DNA of 64,000 nt from assembly GCF_020523625.1 (NCBI RefSeq), contig NZ_JAJAQH010000006.1, positions 558,001-622,000 on the forward strand, read 5' to 3'. The DNA is from Methylovorus menthalis. Lineage in GTDB: Bacteria > Pseudomonadota > Gammaproteobacteria > Burkholderiales > Methylophilaceae. The notes below the pieces were generated by a model, which saw only the letters and a program-made list of their open reading frames with translations, was not told the origin of the DNA and made no database searches. A program made the position numbers and the translations under genes. Each line of letters opens with the position of its first letter. The first letter of the stretch is position 1. Positions 1 through 8,948 of this stretch are shown piece by piece.

Positions 1-1
1 C

Positions 2-856
2 ATTGACCATGTGCATGCGCATTTTGGTACCAACTCAACGGAGGTCTTGATGTACTGCAAGCTTCTCGGTGGGCCGAGTTACAGCTTTACAGTACATGGC
101 CCGGAGGAGTTCGATAAAAACAAGCTGATCCACCTTAAGGAAAAGGTGAATCACGCCAGTTTTGTCATTGCGATCAGCGCCTTCACAAAAAGTCAGCTGT
201 TTCGCTGGGTGGACTTTAATGACTGGTCAAAAATTCATGAAGTGCATTGTGGACTGGAAGCGGATTTTTACAATGTCAGTCCTGTACCTGTTCCAGATGT
301 ACATCGTTTGGTTTGCGTTGGGCGTTTGTGCGAGCAAAAAGGGCAAATGCTTCTGGTGGAGGCAATCGCTTTGTTGGCTGCCCGCCAGCATAAAGTGAAG
401 CTGGTATTGGCGGGGGATGGTGAGATGCGTGCGGAAATTGAAGCCCAGATACGCAAGCACAAGCTTGAATCGCAAATCAGCATCACCGGATGGATTACAA
501 GTGCCCAGGTGCGCGAGCATATGCAAAACTCCAGCGCGATGGTATTGCCAAGTTTTGCAGAAGGGTTGCCGGTGGTCATTATGGAGGCAATGGCACTTAA
601 GCGCCCCGTATTAACAACGTATGTTGCTGGTATTCCGGAGCTGGTAGTGGATGGTAAAACGGGCTGGTTATTCCCGGCTGGGGACGTGGAAGCCCTGGCA
701 AGTGCAATACAAGGCTTTATGGAAACGCCAGCTGCTGAGTTATCGGCGATGGGCGAGCGCGGCCATGAGCGTGTGATTGCACGGCATGCGGTAGATACGG
801 AAGCTGAAAAGCTGATTGCACTTTTTCAGTCCTTGCCTTCCTCGCAGATACATTAA
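2..856 (+). CDS. GT4-type glycosyltransferase, 5' end cut by window
   Basis: Retaining GT-B glycosyltransferase, probably adding a sugar to a lipid-linked polysaccharide precursor on the inner face of the membrane. The frame is open to the first base, so the gene begins upstream; the GTG at 11 lies inside the protein (HVHAHFG context is mid N-domain). The C-terminal half shows the group 1 features: VCVGRLCEQKG at the start of the second Rossmann domain, LAGDGEMR, then the E-x7-E signature in AEGLPVVIMEAM. It is followed 5 bases later by a gtrA-like gene, so the two look cotranscribed. Acceptor and donor sugar cannot be read from sequence. Confidence 0.85.
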   Translation: MDHVHAHFGTNSTEVLMYCKLLGGPSYSFTVHGPEEFDKNKLIHLKEKVNHASFVIAISAFTKSQLFRWVDFNDWSKIHEVHCGLEADFYNVSPVPVPDVHRLVCVGRLCEQKGQMLLVEAIALLAARQHKVKLVLAGDGEMRAEIEAQIRKHKLESQISITGWITSAQVREHMQNSSAMVLPSFAEGLPVVIMEAMALKRPVLTTYVAGIPELVVDGKTGWLFPAGDVEALASAIQGFMETPAAELSAMGERGHERVIARHAVDTEAEKLIALFQSLPSSQIH

Positions 857-861
857 GCAAG

Positions 862-1278
862 GTGAGCAACACGCGTCGAAACATGATGCAGCATCTGGTA
901 AAACTGTGGAAGTTTGCCTTGGTGGGTTGCGTGGTATTGGTGCTTGATACCTTGATGTTTACTGCATTCATGCAGTTTGGTTTGAGGCCGAATGTAGCGA
1001 GGATTGCAAGCGTGTTTTTAGCCATGGTCTGCTCATGGATATTGAATCGAGTATTTACATTCAAGGCAGGCAAGCCAGGCCTAAACTTCATGAGCGAGTG
1101 CGGCGCATTCATGCTTTCCCAATCACCTGGCGCAGTGATGAATGCTGTGGTGTCGCTGTGGGCGTTTCACCATATTGCCATAGCCGCAACGTATCCTTTG
1201 ATTGCGGTGTTTTTAGGAAGCTGTGTAGGGATGCTGCTTAATTACCTGTTAGCCAGTCGATACATTTTCAAACATTAA
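862..1278 (+). CDS. GtrA family membrane protein
   Basis: Small (about 138 aa) protein with four predicted hydrophobic segments and the GtrA hallmarks: an early VLDTLMF segment, then W-x-x-N-R-x-F-T-F (SWILNRVFTF) between helices 2 and 3. Members of this family help move polyprenyl-linked sugars across the inner membrane for polysaccharide or glycan decoration. The GTG at 862 follows AGCAAGG; an internal ATG at 883 is an alternative start. Placement directly after a glycosyltransferase supports a role in exopolysaccharide assembly. The transported sugar is unknown. Confidence 0.75.
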   Translation: MSNTRRNMMQHLVKLWKFALVGCVVLVLDTLMFTAFMQFGLRPNVARIASVFLAMVCSWILNRVFTFKAGKPGLNFMSECGAFMLSQSPGAVMNAVVSLWAFHHIAIAATYPLIAVFLGSCVGMLLNYLLASRYIFKH

Positions 1279-1349
1279 TGCGGAGCGAACACAGGCTACG
1301 CCATCACTCTTTTTTTGACTGAACGTAAATACTGAGGTGACACTGATAC

Positions 1350-2531
1350 ATGCAATACATTGATCTCATCTGGTTCGTCGTCGGCGTTGTCCTGTTTGTC
1401 CCGACCAGCTATTTTTGCCTGCAAATTGCCATGGCGTTTTTTTATTCAAAACAAACGTCCGATATGCACGCCGCTACTCCATCGCTGGCGATACTGGTCC
1501 CTGCGCATAACGAAAGCAATGGTATTGGCGTCACGCTTAAGTCGCTGCTGGCGCAGGTCACCATCCCAGAGAGCATTATCGTGATTGCCGACAATTGTAC
1601 TGATGATACGGCGCAAGTTGCCCGCCAGTATGGTGTTAGCGTTATTGAGCGCCATGATGATGTAAAGCGAGGTAAGGGCTTTGCTATGGACTATGGCATG
1701 CAATACCTCAAAACCACCGTGCAGCCGCCGGAGATTGTGATGATTGTGGATGCTGATTGTTGGGTAGGACCCAATGCCATTCCAACGCTGGCACAAACCG
1801 CTATGGTGCGTCAGCGACCCGTGCAAGCACTTTACTTGATGGTTTCGCCTGAAGCCGGTGCTCTCAAGACACGGCTGGCCGAGTTTGCCTGGGTGGTTAA
1901 AAATCAGGTACGTCCGCTGGGCTTGCGCGTGATGCAAGGACCATGTCAACTGATGGGCACGGGCATGGCGTTTCCATGGGCTTTTATTTCAAAGGCCGAT
2001 CTCGCCAATGGGCATTTGGTAGAAGACATGAAGCTGGGACTGGATGCAGCCAATGACGGTCATGCGCCCATTTTTTGCCATGAAGCGCTCGTCAAAAGTG
2101 CATTTGCTACCAATGAGGCCGGGGCTGACTCTCAGCGCACACGATGGGAGCATGGGCACATCAGCATGATTTTTAATACAGGACTTCCTCTGGTATTGAA
2201 AGGTTTACTCACTCGCAATGCCGAGCTGGTCGCGATGGCACTGGATATCTGTATTCCGCCTTTGGCGTTGCTCGTCATGTTTTTGGGTGGCTACATTGTC
2301 ATAGCAGCGATCATCGCCTTATTCGGATATGCTGGATCACTGGTATTAGGTGGCGCGATGCTAGTGCTGTTGATATTCGCGGTGATGGCTGCATGGGCTA
2401 AATTCGGGCGGCACGCCATTCCTTTGTGGATGCTGGCGTATGCGCCTTTTTACGCCCTCAAGAAAATTCCCTTGTATCTGAAGTTTCTGGTCAAGCGTCA
2501 AGTGGAGTGGGTACGCTCGCAGCGCGATTAA
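1350..2531 (+). CDS. Membrane GT2 glycosyltransferase with QxxRW motif
   Basis: Inverting GT-A glycosyltransferase of 393 aa. An N-terminal membrane helix (about residues 6-30) is followed by the catalytic domain: LVPAHNES, ADNCTDD, the metal-binding VDADCW, and a QRTRW box (Q-x-x-R-W) near residue 263. Two or more C-terminal helices follow (about residues 295-365). The QxxRW box is known from cellulose/chitin synthase-like processive enzymes and some non-processive relatives, so it may build a polysaccharide chain or add one residue. It sits within the exopolysaccharide locus, about 70 bases after gtrA and in the same direction. Confidence 0.82.
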   Translation: MQYIDLIWFVVGVVLFVPTSYFCLQIAMAFFYSKQTSDMHAATPSLAILVPAHNESNGIGVTLKSLLAQVTIPESIIVIADNCTDDTAQVARQYGVSVIERHDDVKRGKGFAMDYGMQYLKTTVQPPEIVMIVDADCWVGPNAIPTLAQTAMVRQRPVQALYLMVSPEAGALKTRLAEFAWVVKNQVRPLGLRVMQGPCQLMGTGMAFPWAFISKADLANGHLVEDMKLGLDAANDGHAPIFCHEALVKSAFATNEAGADSQRTRWEHGHISMIFNTGLPLVLKGLLTRNAELVAMALDICIPPLALLVMFLGGYIVIAAIIALFGYAGSLVLGGAMLVLLIFAVMAAWAKFGRHAIPLWMLAYAPFYALKKIPLYLKFLVKRQVEWVRSQRD

Positions 2532-2796
2532 GTTTGGCCCGCATTCGCCTCTTGTCGCTGATTGGAGACGCGGTGGTTAATGATGGGTAACTTGATTGCA
2601 AACATAATTTTTTTCGGCCCTTTTTATCCGTCGTCATTTTGAGACATGGGCTGAGATGTGGCTCCCATGGCTGATTTAAGGTCACTGTTTATAAACCGTA
2701 TTTAATTTCAGGCTGGTTTGATAATTCGGGCCTGCTATTTGCTTAACTGATAACCGACAACGCATGCAAACTCGTTCTAATAAACAAGATGAATCA

Positions 2797-3561
2797 ATGA
2801 ACCATATACAGCTTTTTAATATCAAGATTGACGTGCTGGATATGGCAGGCAGTGTGGCTCGCATATTTACCTGGCTGGACGATGATGTACGAGAGTGCCG
2901 GTATGTGGTGACGCCGAATGTCGACCATGTGGTTAAGCTTAGTGAAAACACCGCATTCAAAGATGCCTATGATCAGGCTTCGCTGGTGGTGGCAGATGGC
3001 AAGCCTGTGGTGTTGGCTTCAAAGTTATTGGGAAAGCCTTTGCCTGGCACCGTGCCTGGGAGTGATTTGGTCCCGGCCTTGTTTACCCATGCACAATCAC
3101 TTAACAACAAGGTGTTACGTGTCTATTTGCTGGGCGCCGGCGCTGGCGTGGCAGAGCGCGCTGCCGAGTATATTCATGCACAATGGCCTAACGTCAGCGT
3201 GGTTGGTTTGTATAGTCCGCCCATGGGCTTTGAAAAAAGCCCTGAAGAGTGCGAAAAGATTTGTACCCAGATCAATCAAACGCAAGCAGACTTGCTGGTG
3301 ATAGGCTTGGGAGCGCCCAAGCAGGAACTATGGGTGGCTAAATATCAGTCAGCGTTGAAGGTAAAGGCGGCGCTCTGCGTCGGCGCGACCATTGATTTTC
3401 TGGCTGGCGAGAAACCGCGGGCTCCGATGTGGATGCGTCGATGCGGGGTTGAGTGGCTGCACCGCATGGCATCCGAGCCCAAAAGGCTGGTATCCCGATA
3501 TCTGAACGATGCCATGGTGTTTCCACGACTATTCTTGAAAGAATGGTTGAAAAAGGATTGA
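2797..3561 (+). CDS. WecG/TagA/CpsF family glycosyltransferase (GT26)
   Basis: Member of the GT26 family, which transfers N-acetylmannosaminuronic acid, ManNAc or glucose to a lipid-linked acceptor. Visible family features are VVTPNVDHVV, the VADGKPVV segment with the conserved Asp, LPGTVPGSDL, and VIGLGAPKQELW with the invariant glutamine-glutamate. The C-terminal half ends in RAPMWMRRCGVEWLHRM, typical of the membrane-contacting appendage. Two starts are possible, ATG 2764 and ATG 2797. Neither has a strong ribosome site; I chose 2797 because the conserved part begins there. A 264-base non-coding gap precedes it, so it may start its own transcript. Confidence 0.85.
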   Translation: MNHIQLFNIKIDVLDMAGSVARIFTWLDDDVRECRYVVTPNVDHVVKLSENTAFKDAYDQASLVVADGKPVVLASKLLGKPLPGTVPGSDLVPALFTHAQSLNNKVLRVYLLGAGAGVAERAAEYIHAQWPNVSVVGLYSPPMGFEKSPEECEKICTQINQTQADLLVIGLGAPKQELWVAKYQSALKVKAALCVGATIDFLAGEKPRAPMWMRRCGVEWLHRMASEPKRLVSRYLNDAMVFPRLFLKEWLKKD

Positions 3562-3629
3562 TCTAGCCCTGCTAACATAGGGCTGGAGGGGAATTGAATA
3601 ATGTCGAAAATTGATTTGGGGAAATGTAA

Positions 3630-5051
3630 ATGAAAATAGTGCCAGTGATATTGTCGGGTGGATCCGGGACACGCTTGTGGCCATTATCAAGGCAGGCCTT
3701 GCCCAAGCAATTGTTACCCCTGACTTCCGGACATTCCATGTTGCAGGAAACCTTGCTGCGTCTCAACGGCGTTGAGTCGATTGAGTCGCCTATCGTTGTT
3801 TGCGGTAATGATCACCGTTTCCTGGTGGCAGAGCAGTTGCTGGAGATCGGCAGCAAGCCCAAGGCGATTGTCCTTGAGCCGGTTGGCCGTAATACCGCGC
3901 CTGCCATTGCCGTTGCGGCGAGCCGTTTGCTGCAGGAAAGTACCGATGATGTGCTCATGCTGGTATTGCCTGCGGATCATGTCATTCAAGACAAGGCGGC
4001 TTTCTCCGCCGCCATTGCCGTTGCTGCACAGACAGCAAAAAGTGGGCGTCTGGTGACGTTCGGCATCAAACCTACGGTGCCAGAAACCGGCTATGGCTAC
4101 ATTAACGGTGGTGCGGCGTTGGCTAGTTGCCCAGGTAGTTTTGAATTATCCCGTTTTGTTGAAAAGCCTAATCTTGAAACAGCCAAGCAGTATCTTGCCT
4201 CTGGAGATTACTACTGGAACAGCGGTATGTTCCTGTTCAGCCCCAAGCAATACATGGAAGAGCTTGCCCAATTTGCTCCTGATATCGCCAGCAAGGCGAG
4301 CGAGGCACTGGAGCAAAGCTATACCGACCTTGATTTTGTGCGCCTGCATGAAGCCAGCTTCAAGGACTGCCCATCGCAATCGGTAGATTACGCCGTGATG
4401 GAGCACACGCGGAACGCCGCCGTTGTTCCTGTGGATATTGGTTGGAGTGATGTCGGCTCTTGGACGGCTCTTGCTGACGTACTGGACAAGGATGACGCCG
4501 GCAATGTCACTGTGGGTGATGTCTACCTCAACGGCGTAAAAAACTCCATGGTACGTAGCGAAGGCCGCATGGTGGCTGCGCTGGGGGTTGAAGACCTGAT
4601 CATCGTGGAAACCAGCGATGCCGTGCTTGTGGCGCACAAGGATGCGGCGCAGGATGTGAAGAAAATTGTCGACTACCTCAAAGAGCAGGGCCGCAAGGAG
4701 CATGAATATCACTCCCGCGTATATCGCCCTTGGGGTTGGTATGAAGGCATTGACGCTGCTGAGCGTTTTCAGGTCAAGCGCATCATGGTCAAGCCAGGCG
4801 AAAAGCTCTCATTACAGATGCATCATCATCGAGCAGAGCATTGGGTGGTGGTTAGTGGTACCGCCATCGTCACCAAAAATGGCGAAGCCGAAATGCTCTG
4901 CGAAAACCAGTCTACCTATATTCCCATTGGCGCTACACATCGCCTTGAAAACCCGGGCAAGTTGCCTTTGCATCTGATTGAGGTGCAATCAGGCGGCTAT
5001 CTGGGTGAAGACGACATTGTGCGTTTTGAAGATACATACGGCCGCAGTTGA
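3630..5051 (+). CDS. manC: Bifunctional mannose-1-P guanylyltransferase / mannose-6-P isomerase
   Basis: Makes GDP-mannose for polysaccharide synthesis: the type II isomerase converts fructose-6-P to mannose-6-P, and the nucleotidyltransferase joins mannose-1-P to GMP from GTP. The N-terminal nucleotidyltransferase domain (about residues 1-280) starts with LSGGSGTRLWPLSR and keeps the lysine in LPKQLLPL. The C-terminal cupin (about 340-470) shows RPWGWYEG and HHHRAEHWVVVSG, the isomerase metal site. At 473 aa it matches the AlgA/XanB/ManC family length. The ATG follows GGGGAAATGTAA. The mannomutase needed between the two steps is not in the window. Confidence 0.95.
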   Translation: MKIVPVILSGGSGTRLWPLSRQALPKQLLPLTSGHSMLQETLLRLNGVESIESPIVVCGNDHRFLVAEQLLEIGSKPKAIVLEPVGRNTAPAIAVAASRLLQESTDDVLMLVLPADHVIQDKAAFSAAIAVAAQTAKSGRLVTFGIKPTVPETGYGYINGGAALASCPGSFELSRFVEKPNLETAKQYLASGDYYWNSGMFLFSPKQYMEELAQFAPDIASKASEALEQSYTDLDFVRLHEASFKDCPSQSVDYAVMEHTRNAAVVPVDIGWSDVGSWTALADVLDKDDAGNVTVGDVYLNGVKNSMVRSEGRMVAALGVEDLIIVETSDAVLVAHKDAAQDVKKIVDYLKEQGRKEHEYHSRVYRPWGWYEGIDAAERFQVKRIMVKPGEKLSLQMHHHRAEHWVVVSGTAIVTKNGEAEMLCENQSTYIPIGATHRLENPGKLPLHLIEVQSGGYLGEDDIVRFEDTYGRS

Positions 5052-5090
5052 TCTGGGTTGAACAATAAAAAGCGTAACGGGCTAGTTTAA

Positions 5091-6101
5091 GTGACACAAA
5101 ATACATTGCCACGCATTACCTACTATCCTTATTTTCATACGGGTAACCAGTACACAGAGCGGATGATCGAGCTTCACTCGACTTTCGCCGAGGTTGTACC
5201 GTTTGAGGGTTTTTATAAAGCGCTCAAAACAATGGTTGCCCGTGGATTCAAGCGCAATGATTTTTCGGTCATCAACTGGCTGGAAACTGAATGTCTGGAT
5301 CGAAGCACCAAGCGATTTTCACTCACGAGGGCTGGCAGTTTGTTTGTAAAGCTGCTGGTCTTGAAAGTGGTGACGAAAAATATCGTCATGGTGGTGCATA
5401 ACTACTACCCACATGGGGCTGCCAAATCGGATATACCCAAAATTCTTCGTTTCATGCGCCTCATGGAGAAACTCTCCGATGTGGTGATCTCGCATTCGGG
5501 TGCCGATGTCGGGCGTTATGAGTATGTGCCCCATCCGCTTTATCAGTTCAAGAGCAGTCCGCCGTCACTGCAAGTGCCGGAGCTCGCGCCCTTGCAGGGC
5601 AAACCCTATTTCATCGTGTTCGGGCGCATCATGCCTTACAAGAATGTGCATGAGCTTATGAAAGTGTGGCCAGCAGATATGCATCTTCTGATTGCCGGTA
5701 TCGTCGGCGATGAGGCGTATGTGCAAGAGTTACGTGCGCAAGCGTCGGACAATATTCATTTTGCGGCCAGAGAGCTATCGGATGACGAGGCAAAGGTTGT
5801 GGTTGAGCAGTCGCAGGCGGTGATTATTTGCCACGCAGAAGACAATGTCGTGGTGAGCGGCACGTTTTTTTTCGCCATGTCCTTGAAAAAGCATGTGATT
5901 GCGCTTGAAACGCCCTTCATGGCGTGGGCTGCCCGTTCATTGCCAGACGGATATGTCGCGGTCAGCCCGGATGTGGCAGGCGTGGCTCAAGCAGCCGCGC
6001 AGTTCCGGCCTGAGATTTCGATCCAGCCAGCGATTGCTGAAGCCCATTTTGGCGATACGGTGATTACGGATGCATTAAAAAAGGCCTATCGTTTACATTG
6101 A
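5091..6101 (+). CDS. Putative GT-B glycosyltransferase
   Basis: A 336-aa cytoplasmic protein, probably a GT-B glycosyltransferase, lying between manC and galE. Suggestive features are VVHNYYPHG in the N-domain, the linker phrase YFIVFGRIMPYKN (start of the second Rossmann domain, residues about 178-190), HLLIAGIVGDE, and VIICHAEDNVVVSGTFF in the place where GT4 enzymes carry the donor-binding acidic loop. The classical E-x7-E signature is not clear, so the exact family is uncertain. The start is GTG. Same strand and short gaps suggest cotranscription with manC. The product could equally be a polysaccharide-specific transferase of a small family. Confidence 0.65.
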   Translation: MTQNTLPRITYYPYFHTGNQYTERMIELHSTFAEVVPFEGFYKALKTMVARGFKRNDFSVINWLETECLDRSTKRFSLTRAGSLFVKLLVLKVVTKNIVMVVHNYYPHGAAKSDIPKILRFMRLMEKLSDVVISHSGADVGRYEYVPHPLYQFKSSPPSLQVPELAPLQGKPYFIVFGRIMPYKNVHELMKVWPADMHLLIAGIVGDEAYVQELRAQASDNIHFAARELSDDEAKVVVEQSQAVIICHAEDNVVVSGTFFFAMSLKKHVIALETPFMAWAARSLPDGYVAVSPDVAGVAQAAAQFRPEISIQPAIAEAHFGDTVITDALKKAYRLH

Positions 6102-6163
6102 ATACAGCGATCAGCGTTTCAAGAGCGCTGCGCTAAATAGCTAAAAATGAAGAAGGGAAGACG

Positions 6164-7147
6164 ATGAAAGTTTTGGTAGTAGGCGGTGCCGGGTACATTG
6201 GGTCGCACATGGTCAAAATGCTGTTGAGCGAGGGCCATGAGGTCATTACGTTTGACAACCTGTCGTCGGGCTATCGCGATGCGGTGGTTGGCGGCACTTT
6301 TGTACAGGCGGATCTCGCCGACAAGTCAGCGCTGGATGAGGTGTTCGTGACATACGCACCCGATGCAGTCATGCATTTTGCCTCATACATTCAGGTCGGC
6401 GAATCGGTTCGCCATCCGGACAAGTACTATCTCAACAACTTCACCAATACCATGAATCTGCTGGATGCCATGGTGAAGCATGGGGTGAATTACTTTATTT
6501 TCTCGTCAACGGCAGCGGTATTCGGCGAGCCGGAGTATGTGCCGATTGATGAAGCCCATGCGAAAAATCCTCTCAACCCTTATGGCCGTTCCAAGCTCAT
6601 GGTGGAGCAGGCGCTCGGCGATTATGAGCGCGCCTATGGCATCAAGTCGGTTTGCCTGCGCTATTTCAATGCGGCAGGTGCTGATCCTGAAGGCCAATTG
6701 GGCGAACGGCATGAGCCAGAGACGCACCTAATTCCTCTGGTGTTGCAGGCCATCTCCGGCCGGCGCGACAACATTACGGTGTTTGGTCGCGATTACGATA
6801 CGCCGGACGGTACTTGCATCCGTGATTACATTCACATTGTGGATTTGTGCAGCGCGCATTCGCTGGCGTTGCGAAAATTGATGGAAACCAATATCAGCCG
6901 CCGCTACAACCTGGGCAATGGTGCCGGATTCTCTGTGCAGCAAGTCATTGCCGCGGCACAAAAAGTGACAGGCAAGCCTATCAAGGTGGCGGAGGGCGAG
7001 CGCCGTGAGGGTGACCCTGCACGACTGGTGGCCGATGCTTCCCTGGCTCGTAGCGAGCTGGGCTGGACGCCAGTCTATGCGGATCTGGAAACCATCATCC
7101 AGCATGCCTGGCAGTGGGAGTCCAAAACAGTTGGCAAGCCTGTTTGA
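6164..7147 (+). CDS. galE: UDP-glucose 4-epimerase
   Basis: Interconverts UDP-glucose and UDP-galactose with tightly bound NAD, supplying galactosyl donors for the polysaccharide. The N-terminal NAD site is GGAGYIGSH (residues 7-15), followed by FDNLSSGYRDAV. The catalytic Ser is in FSSTAAVFG and the Tyr/Lys pair in YGRSK (near residues 145-149). Later come RYFNAAGADP and GTCIRDYIHI, both characteristic of GalE rather than other extended short-chain dehydrogenases. At 327 aa it has the usual length. A GAAGGGAAG ribosome site precedes the ATG. It pairs functionally with galU just downstream. Confidence 0.95.
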   Translation: MKVLVVGGAGYIGSHMVKMLLSEGHEVITFDNLSSGYRDAVVGGTFVQADLADKSALDEVFVTYAPDAVMHFASYIQVGESVRHPDKYYLNNFTNTMNLLDAMVKHGVNYFIFSSTAAVFGEPEYVPIDEAHAKNPLNPYGRSKLMVEQALGDYERAYGIKSVCLRYFNAAGADPEGQLGERHEPETHLIPLVLQAISGRRDNITVFGRDYDTPDGTCIRDYIHIVDLCSAHSLALRKLMETNISRRYNLGNGAGFSVQQVIAAAQKVTGKPIKVAEGERREGDPARLVADASLARSELGWTPVYADLETIIQHAWQWESKTVGKPV

Positions 7148-7268
7148 TTGGTCCTTAAGGGCTATTTAATATTTCGGTCATTGGTGTACATTACATTAAT
7201 GATTTTTATCACGATGATCGCAACCCCTTTTCAAGCGATCATCCAACCTGTTGGGAGATTAAACTCAA

Positions 7269-8168
7269 ATGCGTCAAAAAAATGTCACTAAGGCAGTCTT
7301 CCCGGTCGCGGGCCTGGGTACGCGTTTTCTGCCGGCTACAAAAGCCAATCCCAAGGAAATGTTGCCTGTCGTCGACAAGCCACTGATTCAATACGCGGTT
7401 GAAGAAGCGGTTGCTGCAGGCATCACCGATCTTATTTTCATTACCGGCCGTAACAAGCGCTCCATCTCTGATCACTTCGATATGGCCTATGAGCTTGAAA
7501 ACGAACTGGAACGCAATGGTAAGAAGCAATTGCTGTCTGTCGTGCAGAATATTGTTCCCAAGAATGTGAACTGCATCTACATCCGCCAAAACCAGGCGCT
7601 GGGCCTGGGCCATGCGGTCAAGCTGGCCAAGCCTGTGGTCAATGACGATCCATTTGCCGTGATTCTGGCCGATGACTTGATTGATGCCAAAGTGCCTGTG
7701 GTCAAACAAATGGTAGATGCCTACCAATATTACCGTTGCTCCTTGCTGGGCGTGCAGGAAGTGCCGCGCGATCAAACCAAGAGCTACGGGATTGTCGCAA
7801 CACACCCGATGAGCAATGGTATTGAGCAGGTTGCAGGTATTGTAGAGAAGCCAAAGCCGGAAGATGCGCCATCCAACCTCGGTGTTGTTGGCCGTTATAT
7901 CCTGACTCCCCGTATTTTCCACCATCTGGAAAACCTGCAAGCCGGTTCCGGTGGCGAGTTGCAATTGACGGATGCAATTGCCAGCCTGTTGAGCGAGGAG
8001 CAGATTCTGGCGTACCGCTTTGAAGGTACGCGTTACGATTGCGGCTCCAAGTCCGGCTTCCTGGAAGCCACCGTGCGCCTGGGTCTCAAACACCCTGAGT
8101 GCGGCAAGGATTTGCGAGCCCTACTGGAAGCCATCGCTGCTGAAGGCGCTGCCAGCAAGAAGAAGTAA
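7269..8168 (+). CDS. galU: UTP-glucose-1-phosphate uridylyltransferase
   Basis: Makes UDP-glucose from UTP and glucose-1-phosphate, the hub for UDP-sugar supply to exopolysaccharide and for GalE. The nucleotide-binding loop [19 protein letters not shown] (residues 15-33) is the GalU signature, with [12 protein letters not shown] after it and ILADDLID near residue 136. [14 protein letters not shown] near the C-terminus is also typical. It is 299 aa, a normal bacterial length, and the ATG follows GGGAGATTAAACTCAA. It is convergent with the lytic transglycosylase gene, only 9 bases away. Confidence 0.96.
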   Translation: MRQKNVTKAVFPVAGLGTRFLPATKANPKEMLPVVDKPLIQYAVEEAVAAGITDLIFITGRNKRSISDHFDMAYELENELERNGKKQLLSVVQNIVPKNVNCIYIRQNQALGLGHAVKLAKPVVNDDPFAVILADDLIDAKVPVVKQMVDAYQYYRCSLLGVQEVPRDQTKSYGIVATHPMSNGIEQVAGIVEKPKPEDAPSNLGVVGRYILTPRIFHHLENLQAGSGGELQLTDAIASLLSEEQILAYRFEGTRYDCGSKSGFLEATVRLGLKHPECGKDLRALLEAIAAEGAASKKK

Positions 8169-8177
8169 AGTGAAACC

Positions 8178-8846
8178 TTACCGCTGCGTGGTCATGCGGT
8201 AACTTTTCAAGGTCGAGGGCGCCAATGTGGTGCCCTCGATGTATTTTCGCGGCTGGTTTTGCGGCTGTTTTTTGATGGGCTTGCCGCTCAGCTTTTCATA
8301 TTGCTCCATTACCTTGGGCACATACGCCTGGGTTTCTGCATATGGCGGAATCTCGTTACCGTATTTTTCCACCGCGCCTTCACCAGCGTTGTACGCCGCA
8401 ATCGCCAGATCCAGCCGGCCTGGGTATTTTTTTTGCAACTGGCTGAAATAGCGTGTGCCAGCCTTGAGGTTGGCAGACACCGAGCTGGCACTATTGCTGA
8501 CCCCAAAGCGGCTGCCGGTTTCTGGCATTACTTGCATTAATCCCAAGGCACCTTTGCTGGAGATGGCATCTTGCCGATAACCAGACTCGACTGCGATAAG
8601 GGCATGCACCAGACACGGGTCCAACCCGGAGCTGCGAGCGGCGGAGAGAATGGATTTGGCATGCGGCTTGGCGGCCAGCAATTGACGCTGGAGTGCCAGC
8701 TCATCTGCGGATGGTTGCAATTGATAAGGAGTGCTGGTGCCGCAGGGGATGGCATCATGTGACGTGGCATCGCCTGCCCATGCCAGAGGCAGGCCTGAAA
8801 TAAAAAGGGCGGATACCGCCATGTTAAATCTGCAAATTAACTGCAT
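8178..8846 (-). CDS. Secreted lytic transglycosylase (SLT domain)
   Basis: Peptidoglycan-cleaving lytic transglycosylase of 222 aa. It begins with a signal peptide (residues about 1-25, ending in LPLAWAGDA), so it acts in the periplasm. The SLT domain (about 75-190) has the catalytic glutamate in VESGYR, followed by GALGLMQVMPETGSRFGV and LDLAIAAYNAGEGAVEKYG, the two classic Slt motifs. A proline/lysine-rich tail follows. ATG 8846 is used; an internal ATG at 8822 would still leave a signal sequence. It is transcribed toward galU and is probably an independent unit; another reading is a polysaccharide-locus-associated wall remodelling enzyme. Confidence 0.9.
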   Translation of the reverse strand: MQLICRFNMAVSALFISGLPLAWAGDATSHDAIPCGTSTPYQLQPSADELALQRQLLAAKPHAKSILSAARSSGLDPCLVHALIAVESGYRQDAISSKGALGLMQVMPETGSRFGVSNSASSVSANLKAGTRYFSQLQKKYPGRLDLAIAAYNAGEGAVEKYGNEIPPYAETQAYVPKVMEQYEKLSGKPIKKQPQNQPRKYIEGTTLAPSTLKSYRMTTQR

Positions 8847-8948
8847 ACGATTTAAAATATTGCCAGTTCAGAGTGCATGCTTGCATGTTAACAAGAAAAT
8901 GCCGCTTTAACAGCGCGCTAACTCCGCCACGGAATCACTGCTCAACTC

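Noticed and set aside
2532-2796. Possible extra gene or riboswitch in the 264-base gap before the GT26 gene
   Set aside because: No open frame with a ribosome site and no recognisable aptamer; only AT-rich promoter-like sequence is seen.
7239-8093. Long open frame antisense to galU (284 codons)
   Set aside because: It overlaps a full-length, highly conserved galU and has no family features; it is a shadow frame from codon bias.
8205-8240. Hairpin near the galU/lytic transglycosylase boundary (GAGGGCGCC / GGTGCCCTC)
   Set aside because: It lies inside the coding region of the transglycosylase and is not followed by a T-run on either strand; not scored as a terminator.
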